Assembly (NCBI GenBank): GCA_008501565.1
Contig: QQUL01000285.1
Span: 1-11,927 of the forward strand
Reading direction: 5' to 3'
DNA from: Armatimonadota bacterium
GTDB taxonomy: Bacteria; Actinomycetota; Acidimicrobiia; Spongiisociales; UBA5794
Length of the DNA: 11,927 bases
The translations under genes were made by a program, and so were the position numbers. Below are positions 1 to 5,643 of the stretch, piece by piece. Numbering within the stretch: the stretch's first letter is position 1; the number at the start of each line of letters is the position of its first letter. The notes beneath the pieces were generated by a model, which saw only the letters and a program-made list of their open reading frames with translations, was not told the DNA's origin and ran no database searches.

Positions 1-883
1 GGGCGGTCGGAGCGACCCGGCGCGGGAGGCCGTGCTTGCCCAGAACATCGGTCTGTCGCATCCCACCGGTGAACCCCATGGCGGCCCGTGATGCTGCACC
101 GGCCGCAACCATGCCAATGGCGACGGCCTCACCATGCGTCATGCCGCAGGCTGTTTCGATTGCGTGTCCAACGGTGTGCCCATAGTTCAGGATTGCTCTT
201 CTCCCCTGTTCCGTGAAGTCTCCGTTGACGACATCCACCTTGACCGCGACTGATCGGTTGACGATGAACTCGAGATCGACGGCTTTGACAGGAGATGCCT
301 CGTACGCCTCGACGATCTCCATGTCCTGAATGAACCCGGTCTTGACAGCCTCAGCGGCACCCAACACCTTGAGTCGATGTGGCAGAGTGTCGAGGACATC
401 GATGTCGCTGAACACCATTGTCGGATGTGCGAAGACTCCCGCCAGGTTCTTCCCATCCACATTTACAGCGGTCTTTCCCCCAATCGATGCGTCAACGGCA
501 CCGAGCAGGGTAGTCGCGACATACATCACCGGCACACCTCGGAGGTATGTTGCCGCGACAAAGCCCGCCACGTCCGTGAGGGCTCCTCCCCCAACCCCGA
601 TCACGAGGTCCCCCCGCGTGAAAGCGGCCCGATTGAGTATGCGATAGGTCTCTTCGACGACGCGGAGACTCTTCGCTTCCTCTCCGTCTGGCAACGTGTG
701 GCAGGTGGTTTCGAGTCCGACGGACTGCAACGCCGTTGCGATTGCGGTGCCATAGGGCAGGGTTGAGGGTTGTGTCAGGATTGCAGCCCGTGTACTCGTT
801 TTCGCCGCTGCCTGCGCGATCTCGTCGGTCAGGGTTCGCCCGACGACCACTTGTGAAACCGGTTCTTCACCCTCGAAGATCAC
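1..883 (-). CDS. aroB: 3-dehydroquinate synthase, C-terminus cut by window edge
   Basis: Converts DAHP to 3-dehydroquinate, the second step of the shikimate pathway, in the cytoplasm using NAD and a divalent metal. About 294 residues are present of the roughly 360 usual for the family; the C-terminal part lies beyond base 1. Seen: PDGE (65-68), the nucleotide-binding GGGALTD (98-104), SIGGKTAVN (133-141), KNLAGVFAHP (145-154), the AEAVKTG segment (177-183) with probable metal ligand E178, NYGHTVGHAIE (233-243) with H236, and THGEAVAIGM (249-258) with H250. I chose the GTG start at 883 because it forms a GTGA overlap with the aroK stop at 880-882; the first in-frame residues then lead straight into the expected N-terminal domain. 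No ATG fits this frame nearby. Coupled translation with aroK is inferred. The next pathway gene would be expected left of the window, but this cannot be seen. Confidence 0.96.
   Translation of the reverse strand, partial: MIFEGEEPVSQVVVGRTLTDEIAQAAAKTSTRAAILTQPSTLPYGTAIATALQSVGLETTCHTLPDGEEAKSLRVVEETYRILNRAAFTRGDLVIGVGGGALTDVAGFVAATYLRGVPVMYVATTLLGAVDASIGGKTAVNVDGKNLAGVFAHPTMVFSDIDVLDTLPHRLKVLGAAEAVKTGFIQDMEIVEAYEASPVKAVDLEFIVNRSVAVKVDVVNGDFTEQGRRAILNYGHTVGHAIETACGMTHGEAVAIGMVAAGAASRAAMGFTGGMRQTDVLGKHGLPRRVAPTA
880..883 (-). other. GTGA stop/start overlap, aroK-aroB
   Basis: The aroK stop TGA and the aroB start GTG share two bases within GTGA. This layout favours termination-reinitiation, tying AroB synthesis to AroK translation. 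No Shine-Dalgarno sequence lies at a usual distance; a GGAGGAGG stretch at 903-910 is about 19 bases away, which is too far for a normal initiation site. Confidence 0.8.
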
Positions 884-1374
884 ATGGCGACGCACGCAAG
901 GACCTCCTCCGCCACCGCAAGGGGGTCTTTGCCCTCCGTGTCGACAGCATGATCGCTCGCTTCGAGATACACGGCAGTTCGCAGGTCGGCAATTGCCGCG
1001 ACAGCGTCACGGCTGTGGGCCAGGGGACGATCTGGTCCATCACCGATGCGATCCATGATCGTGTCGGTCGAGGCGGTCAACAGCACCGTGACTCCCGTTG
1101 CCCGCATGGTCTCAAGATTCGCCTTCGCGAGGACTGCTCCCCCACCGGTCGAGATCACCGAATCACTGCGATGTGAGGCTGCAACGAGTGCGGTTGACTC
1201 TGCGGCGCGAAACTCGGCTTCCCCCTCGGCGAACAGTTCGGGAACGGTACGACCGGTAGCGAGCATTATCTCGGTGTCGAGGTCCACGAATGGACGCTTC
1301 AATCGCTCTGCGACGAGGGCACCGACCGTGGTCTTGCCCGTTCCCATCATGCCTATCAACCAAAGATGCGCCAT
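880..1374 (-). CDS. aroK: Shikimate kinase
   Basis: Phosphorylates shikimate to shikimate 3-phosphate with ATP, step five of the shikimate pathway. The 164-residue protein is a normal length for the family. Seen: Walker A GMMGTGKTT (8-16, K14), the DLD pair of aspartates (31-33) that binds Mg and shikimate, FR at 55-56 with substrate-binding R56, GGG (77-79), the lid arginine in RPLAH (R116), and R132 near the C-terminal helix. The ATG start lies only two bases after the aroC stop, and the stop overlaps the GTG start of aroB, so aroC, aroK and aroB almost certainly share one transcript. There is no recognisable Shine-Dalgarno sequence in front of the start. The symbol aroK rather than aroL rests on family and position; only one copy is visible. 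Confidence 0.97.
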   Translation of the reverse strand: MAHLWLIGMMGTGKTTVGALVAERLKRPFVDLDTEIMLATGRTVPELFAEGEAEFRAAESTALVAASHRSDSVISTGGGAVLAKANLETMRATGVTVLLTASTDTIMDRIGDGPDRPLAHSRDAVAAIADLRTAVYLEASDHAVDTEGKDPLAVAEEVLACVAM

Positions 1375-1376
1375 GG

Positions 1377-2531
1377 CTAGAACTCGGAGAGACGGGTGAG
1401 ATACGAGGCGTGGGCAGCGGTGACATCCCCCACGGTGTCGCCGCCGTACTTGCGCAAGACCTCGTTTGCCAGGACATAGGCGACCATCTGCTCAGCAACC
1501 ACTCCCGCTGCCGGCACAGCACACACATCGGAACGCTCCCGGAAAGCCTTGTCCGTCTCCTTCGTGTCGACGTTCACGGTGTCGAGTGGTCTCATGATCG
1601 TCGCTATCGGCTTCATCATGGCGGTAACCCGCAGGACCTCACCGGTTGTGATACCGCCTTCAAGCCCACCGGCTCGGTTGGTTCGGCGCCCGAACCCCTC
1701 GCCGTCGGTTGTGATCGCGTCGTGGGCATCGGAACCCCGAGATCGAGACTGGCTGATGCCATCGCCGATTTCGACCGCCTTGATGGCCTGGATCGACATG
1801 ATGGCACCGGCGAGGAGACCGTCGAGTTTGCGATCCCAGTGCACATGACTCCCGAGTCCGGGCGGAAGTCCGTATGCGAGTACCTCCGCGGCACCGCCCA
1901 GGGTGTCTTTCGCTTCGGTGGCAGCCTCGATCTCGGCGACCATCGCCGCTTCCGTGTCGGACGAGAACACCCTGACAGGTGATGCGTCGATCTTGGGAAG
2001 ATCTGATGGTGTTGGCAGTACTGCGGAATTCTCAACCGTTGCGGAACCGATCCGCACCACATGGGAGAAGACGTCGACACCGATCAGGGCAAGTACCTGT
2101 TTGGCGAGATAGCCCACCACCGTACGTGCCGCTGTCTCCCGAGCCGAGGCACGTTCGAGAATGTCGCGGGCGTCGTGCGTGTCGTACTTGAGCATTCCTG
2201 CGAGGTCGGCATGCCCTGGTCGCGGCTTGACCTCCCGCTTGGATGCCTCGCCGGGTTCCGGGGACATCTGTGCTTGCCACTTTGGCCACTCCGTGTTGCG
2301 GACAAGGACGGTGACCGGTCCGCCAAGGGTTGTGCCAAATCGAATACCCCCGAGGATCTCAAGCTCGTCGCGTTCGAGGGCCATCCTTGCACCGCGCCCA
2401 TACCCGAGGCGTCGGCGGGCAAGTTCGTCAGCGATCCCCTCGGTGGACACTGCCAGTCCGGCTGGTAGCCCCTCGACCGTGGCAACGAGGCCCGGTCCGT
2501 GGGATTCTCCTGAAGTGATGAAGCGAAGCAT
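1377..2531 (-). CDS. aroC: Chorismate synthase
   Basis: Converts 5-enolpyruvylshikimate 3-phosphate to chorismate, the last step of the shikimate pathway, using reduced FMN as cofactor. At 384 residues it is full length and of the bacterial type. Seen: SGESHGPGL (7-15) with catalytic H11, RPGHADLAG (104-112) with H107, ERASARETAART (126-137), RKLDGLLAGAIMSIQAIK (234-251), NRAGGLEGGITTGE (285-298), and RSDVCAVPAAGVVAE (333-347), whose D335 corresponds to the conserved aspartate near the flavin. The ATG at 2531 is supported by the family N-terminus (M-L-R-F-x-T-x-G-E-S-H-G). It follows the prepilin peptidase stop by 39 bases and lacks a clear Shine-Dalgarno sequence. The gene sits directly upstream of aroK with a two-base gap. 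In mycobacteria the same gene is called aroF. Confidence 0.98.
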   Translation of the reverse strand: MLRFITSGESHGPGLVATVEGLPAGLAVSTEGIADELARRRLGYGRGARMALERDELEILGGIRFGTTLGGPVTVLVRNTEWPKWQAQMSPEPGEASKREVKPRPGHADLAGMLKYDTHDARDILERASARETAARTVVGYLAKQVLALIGVDVFSHVVRIGSATVENSAVLPTPSDLPKIDASPVRVFSSDTEAAMVAEIEAATEAKDTLGGAAEVLAYGLPPGLGSHVHWDRKLDGLLAGAIMSIQAIKAVEIGDGISQSRSRGSDAHDAITTDGEGFGRRTNRAGGLEGGITTGEVLRVTAMMKPIATIMRPLDTVNVDTKETDKAFRERSDVCAVPAAGVVAEQMVAYVLANEVLRKYGGDTVGDVTAAHASYLTRLSEF

Positions 2532-2570
2532 GCAGGAAGCGTAGGCGATCCGGGGGCGGTCTCCGGTACG

Positions 2571-3305
2571 TCAGCCTGTGTACCACGCGGTGATCTGTTC
2601 CCACCACAGCACCGCGATCATGGCAGCGAGTGTCATGAACGGGCCAAACGGGATGGCGTCCTTTCGGCCACGGATGCGAAACACAAGCAATACGAGCGAG
2701 GTTCCTCCCCCGATGAGGAATGAGCCGACGCCTGCGATGAGGACAGCTTCCCAACTGAGGAAACCTGTAAACATGCCGATGAGGGCCGCGAGCTTGACAT
2801 CCCCGAAGCCAAGCCCTCCACGGGCGATGATCGCAAGGAGATACATCGCAGAGAAGTAACCCGCCGCACCGCCGAGTGCCCGCAATGGGGAACCGGCAGA
2901 TGAGTCGAAGAGCCACCCGACGAGAAGCAGGAACCCTCCCAGAGCCGTCGCCGGTCCGAGCATCCGATTCGGTATGAGTTTGGTGTCGAGATCGGTGACG
3001 GTCAGCAGGACCATCGCAGCCGTGAAGACCGCATACGCAGGCAGCAGCCACAGACTCGGGACCACAGCCACCATGGCGGCCGTGAGTGCGGTGTTCGCGA
3101 GGATGATCACTGTGTTCCAGCCTCGCTGAGGATGTCCCCCGCTCCTGCAGCGTGTTGCCAACAGCGTCAGCGTCGAGCCGCAATCACCGCACATCGGTGT
3201 GATCCAGCGATCGGGCCGACCATGGCGGTGTGCATCCGACAACGCAACGATGGATCGACCCACCCCGAATCCGAGGAGTCCTGCGAGGGCGGCGAGGATG
3301 AGCAT
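2571..3305 (-). CDS. A24-family prepilin peptidase (type IV leader peptidase-like)
   Basis: Membrane aspartic protease of the PilD/TadV class, which cleaves class III signal peptides of type IV pilins and related pseudopilins. The 244-residue protein is mostly hydrophobic, with about seven membrane segments (roughly 2-20, 64-82, 84-103, 116-134, 145-160, 184-209, 218-238). Both catalytic aspartates are visible: D105 in TDLDTKLIPN and D169 in the GxGD signature GFGDVKL (166-172). A cytoplasmic loop has a reduced cysteine cluster, CGDC (39-42) and CRSGGH (53-58), in place of the usual four cysteines. The start is the ATG at 3305; the same frame runs back into aroE to an ATG at 3428, but that would overlap aroE by 65 bases and add residues without family support. 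The gene lies between aroE and aroC, a position it also holds in mycobacteria (Rv2551c). No pilin or secretion genes are in the window, so its substrate is unknown. Confidence 0.9.
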   Translation of the reverse strand: MLILAALAGLLGFGVGRSIVALSDAHRHGRPDRWITPMCGDCGSTLTLLATRCRSGGHPQRGWNTVIILANTALTAAMVAVVPSLWLLPAYAVFTAAMVLLTVTDLDTKLIPNRMLGPATALGGFLLLVGWLFDSSAGSPLRALGGAAGYFSAMYLLAIIARGGLGFGDVKLAALIGMFTGFLSWEAVLIAGVGSFLIGGGTSLVLLVFRIRGRKDAIPFGPFMTLAAMIAVLWWEQITAWYTG

Positions 3306-3346
3306 CGCAGGCGAGGATACGGTGAGAGCGACGAGATGCGAGGACT

Positions 3347-3366
3347 CAACCCGCGTCGGCGGGTCA
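3347..3366 (-). other. Hairpin spanning the aroE stop codon
   Basis: In the mRNA sense the aroE stop codon is immediately followed by CCCGC-CGAC-GCGGG (3363-3350), a perfect 5-bp GC stem with a 4-base loop. An A-U pair and two G-U pairs extend it to about 8 bp by taking in the stop codon itself. It lies in the 58-base gap before the prepilin peptidase, the largest gap in the window. No U-run follows, so it does not look like an intrinsic terminator. It may simply be a GC-rich chance fold, or it may separate aroE from the downstream genes by affecting transcript stability or processing. Confidence 0.3.
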
Positions 3367-4155
3367 GGAGCCTTTGATCGCCAAGCGGAAGATGTCGAGG
3401 TCGGGGGCAATTCCGGTGAACAGTTCAAACGCGGAGCCAGCCTGCGCTACCAGCATGTCGAAACCATCGGCACACGGCAGCCCGAGCCTTCGATACAGCT
3501 CACATGCTGTGGTCTGACCCTGTCCGTAGGTCATGTCGAGCAATCCGGACCCGACGACAAGCACATCGCCCGGAAGCTCTTCCCCTCTCATTCCGAGCGG
3601 CGTGGCATTGACGACAATCGCACCGGCAACCCCCTCACCCCACGAAACGACGGTTGCTTCGGTCAACGTGCGTTCCAGCAATTCCCGTGCGTCTGGTTGG
3701 TTTCGTGCCGAGACGAAAAGGGACCGGTCGGCCATGGCAACAACCGCTGCGGCCGCCGCTCCACCGGCTCCAAGGACCAGGACGGGGGCCGAGTCGCTGA
3801 ATCCGGCCTGTGTACCTGCGACCTGTACTCCTACGACATCGGTGTTGTATCCGACGAGCCGCCCGTCGTTCACGACGATCGTATTGACGGCCCTTGACCG
3901 TCTGGCGACCTCGTCGAGGTCGTCAACCGCTGCGAACGCTCGTTCCTTGTGGGGCATTGTGACGTTGACCCCTGCGAGTTCCCCGGCCCTCAGAGCAGCA
4001 ACGACACGTCCGAATTGGTCTGCGGTGGTGGGAAGATGCTCGAATACCGCGTCGATGTCGTACGCCGCGTATCCCGCAGTGTGGATCGCAGGAGACATCG
4101 AGTGCATGACCGGGTCACCAACGATCGCAAACCGTCTGCGCCCGGTGGAGTTCAC
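3364..4155 (-). CDS. aroE: Shikimate dehydrogenase
   Basis: Reduces 3-dehydroshikimate to shikimate with NADPH, step four of the shikimate pathway. The 263-residue length is usual. Seen: the substrate-binding serines in MHSMSPAIH (17-25; S19, S21), NVTMPHKE (64-71) with catalytic K70, NTDVVG (104-109) with catalytic D106, the Rossmann glycine motif GAGGAAAA (129-136), SARN (149-152) with an arginine where NADP-specific enzymes bind the 2'-phosphate, NATPLGM (183-189), and the C-terminal GFDMLVAQAGSAFELFTG (231-248). The start is a GTG at 4155 whose last two bases lie in the mltG stop (GTGA, 4152-4155); the family N-terminus FAIVGDPVxHSxSP begins at residue 9. The overlap implies coupling to mltG. 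A hairpin covers its stop codon, followed by the prepilin peptidase gene. Confidence 0.97.
   Translation of the reverse strand: MNSTGRRRFAIVGDPVMHSMSPAIHTAGYAAYDIDAVFEHLPTTADQFGRVVAALRAGELAGVNVTMPHKERAFAAVDDLDEVARRSRAVNTIVVNDGRLVGYNTDVVGVQVAGTQAGFSDSAPVLVLGAGGAAAAAVVAMADRSLFVSARNQPDARELLERTLTEATVVSWGEGVAGAIVVNATPLGMRGEELPGDVLVVGSGLLDMTYGQGQTTACELYRRLGLPCADGFDMLVAQAGSAFELFTGIAPDLDIFRLAIKGS
4152..4155 (-). other. GTGA stop/start overlap, mltG-aroE
   Basis: The mltG stop TGA and the aroE start GTG share two bases within GTGA. It couples a cell-wall gene to a shikimate gene on one transcript. A weak GGGA lies about 7 bases before the GTG. Confidence 0.8.
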
Positions 4156-5231
4156 GGGAGTATCCCATCACGTTTTGCCTTCGCCGCGTTCTCCTGGTGT
4201 TCTTCGTAGGTCGTGGCAAATGCGTGCGAACCGTCCTTGTCGGCCAGGACGTAGAACAGGTACTCGGTGGACGCGGGGTTTATCGCTGCCTGCAGGCTCG
4301 CCTGCGATACCGTGCCAATCGGTGTCGGAGGGAGACCATCAATCTTGTAGGTGTTGTACGGCGAGTCGATGTCGAGGTGCTCGGCCAGTACCCGACCGGG
4401 GTTCTCTCCGAGCGCGTAGATGACGGTTGCATCGATTTGCAGACGCATCGGCACCGCAAGGCGGTTGTGGATCACACTGGCGATCAACGGACGATCGTGG
4501 TCGATACCTGCTTCCCATTCCACAAGGGAACCGATGATGAGCGCCTCGTATCGGCTGATATCCATTCCGGCGAGCGGGGTCCAATCGACTCCTTCGAAGC
4601 GGACCACCATTTCATCTGCCATCGTCTGGAGCATCATCGCTGCAGTCGAACCCTCCGGTATCTGATACTTGGCGGGGTAGAGCAGCCCCTCCCAGCGCTG
4701 CAGTGAATCGAGTTCGATTGGAGCCTGCGCGAGGAGCGGCGAGGTGACGCTCCCGTTCGAAAGCGCCTCGGTGAAATCGCTGATGTCGAACTCGGTGCGG
4801 TTCGCCAGTTCCGAGACGATGCGAGCGACCGTCCAGCCCTCGACAATCGTGATCGTCCGAGAATCGGGCGCCGTGCCTCCTTCGAGCAACAGCCGGAGAA
4901 CCTCCCCGGCCTCCATGCCCGTTTCGAGGTTGTACGTCCCTGGTTGCAGCGAGCTCTCCGCCTGTGCCTGTGTCGTTGCGGCCTCGATGTCGTTGTATGG
5001 CACGACGCCGGCATCGGAAAGCAGTCGATAGATCGATGTCGCTGTGGAGCCCGGCTGAACGGAAACGGTTACAGGCTGACCGGCCTCCACCGTAGCCCCG
5101 CCGCCCGATACGAGCCTTGCTACCCCATTGGCGAGGAGAAACAGGACGACGATTCCACCGAGAACAGCACCGCCGATCAGGAGAAGCTTGGTTCGAGCCG
5201 ACGGCCCGGCGTCATGTTCGGTCTGTGTCAT
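4152..5231 (-). CDS. mltG: Endolytic murein transglycosylase, YceG/MltG family
   Basis: Cuts nascent peptidoglycan glycan strands within the chain and is thought to set strand length at sites of wall growth. The 359-residue protein has a short cytoplasmic N-terminus, one membrane anchor (about 15-38), and an extracytoplasmic region starting with a LysM-like segment (about 51-118; PGT at 97-99 and the hydrophobic VLRLLLEGG at 111-119). The catalytic domain follows: EGLLYPAKYQIPEG (181-194), LVEWEAG (236-242) with the presumed catalytic E238, NRL (256-258), MRLQIDATVIYAL (262-274), PYNTYKIDGLPPTPI (291-305) and AAINPA (315-320). The ATG at 5231 puts the first 20 bases inside ruvX; it is kept because it gives a normal anchor with positively charged flanks. 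A weak AGAG precedes it. The gene ends in a GTGA overlap with aroE. This position between ruvX and aroE is standard in actinobacteria. Confidence 0.95.
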   Translation of the reverse strand: MTQTEHDAGPSARTKLLLIGGAVLGGIVVLFLLANGVARLVSGGGATVEAGQPVTVSVQPGSTATSIYRLLSDAGVVPYNDIEAATTQAQAESSLQPGTYNLETGMEAGEVLRLLLEGGTAPDSRTITIVEGWTVARIVSELANRTEFDISDFTEALSNGSVTSPLLAQAPIELDSLQRWEGLLYPAKYQIPEGSTAAMMLQTMADEMVVRFEGVDWTPLAGMDISRYEALIIGSLVEWEAGIDHDRPLIASVIHNRLAVPMRLQIDATVIYALGENPGRVLAEHLDIDSPYNTYKIDGLPPTPIGTVSQASLQAAINPASTEYLFYVLADKDGSHAFATTYEEHQENAAKAKRDGILP

Positions 5232-5643
5232 AGCTCTGTCGGTCCAGGTATGCCTGCAGCATCACTGCTGCGGCGACCTGATCCCGCTTTTCCTTTCTTG
5301 CCCGTCGCTTGACTCCGCCGGCGACAAGTGCCGACTCAGCCGTGTGCGTTGTGAAGCGTTCATCCTGGAACTCGACGTCGAGACCGGTGACATCGCTCAC
5401 ACGGGCAGCGAACGCCCTGGCGCGTTGCGCTGACGACCCTTCCGATCCATCAAGGTTGACGGGGAGACCGACAACGATCTTCGCTGCGTCCATTGTTTCG
5501 CACAGTTCCCTCAGCGTTTGATCCACATCGTCGGACCACGTGTCAATGTATCGCTCCGGTGAAGCGATGGTACCGGTCGGGTCAGATACCGCGACCCCGA
5601 TGCGACGCTCCCCGGGGTCGAGTCCGATGATCCGTTTCGTCAC
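5212..5643 (-). CDS. ruvX: Holliday junction resolvase-like protein RuvX/YqgF, pre-16S rRNA nuclease family
   Basis: Small RNase H-fold nuclease. The E. coli member takes part in 5' maturation of 16S rRNA, and the mycobacterial member has been reported to resolve Holliday junctions; which role applies here cannot be told. The 143-residue protein keeps all family motifs: GLDPGERRIGVAVSD (7-21) with catalytic D9, VVGLPVNLDGSEG (57-69), FQDERFTT (92-99) with E95, and the C-terminal DQVAAAVMLQAYL (121-133) with D121. The start is a GTG at 5643 forming a GTGA overlap with the alaS stop, so translation is probably coupled to alaS. The 3' end overlaps mltG by 20 bases. Pairing of this gene with alaS and mltG is widespread in bacteria. 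Confidence 0.95.
   Translation of the reverse strand: MTKRIIGLDPGERRIGVAVSDPTGTIASPERYIDTWSDDVDQTLRELCETMDAAKIVVGLPVNLDGSEGSSAQRARAFAARVSDVTGLDVEFQDERFTTHTAESALVAGGVKRRARKEKRDQVAAAVMLQAYLDRQSYDTDRT
5640..5643 (-). other. GTGA stop/start overlap, alaS-ruvX
   Basis: The alaS stop TGA and the ruvX start GTG share two bases within GTGA. No Shine-Dalgarno sequence is visible in front of it, so reinitiation after alaS is the likely route of ruvX translation. Confidence 0.8.

Noticed and set aside
903..910. GGAGGAGG as a Shine-Dalgarno sequence for aroB
   Set aside because: It is about 19 bases from the GTG start, well outside the usual spacing, and encodes part of AroK (AEEV).
1290..1982. Long plus-strand open frame (230 codons) opposite aroC and aroK
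   Set aside because: It lies antisense to conserved coding sequence and its translation shows no recognisable domain; long antisense frames are expected in GC-rich genes.
2428..3183. Minus-strand open frame of 251 codons overlapping aroC and the prepilin peptidase
   Set aside because: It is out of frame with both genes, rich in His/Arg/Cys without a pattern, and would overlap two well-supported proteins.
3347..3366. Intrinsic terminator after aroE
   Set aside because: The stem is followed in the mRNA by UUGAGUCC, not a U-run, so it was kept only as a hairpin of uncertain role.
3306..3428. Upstream ATG (3428) for the prepilin peptidase
   Set aside because: It would give a 65-base overlap with aroE and a hydrophilic Pro/Ser-rich leader before the first membrane helix, unlike the family.
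3533..4423. Plus-strand open frame of 296 codons opposite aroE and mltG
   Set aside because: Its translation is Ser/Thr/Pro/Arg-rich low-complexity sequence typical of an antisense shadow, and both genes on the other strand have complete motifs.
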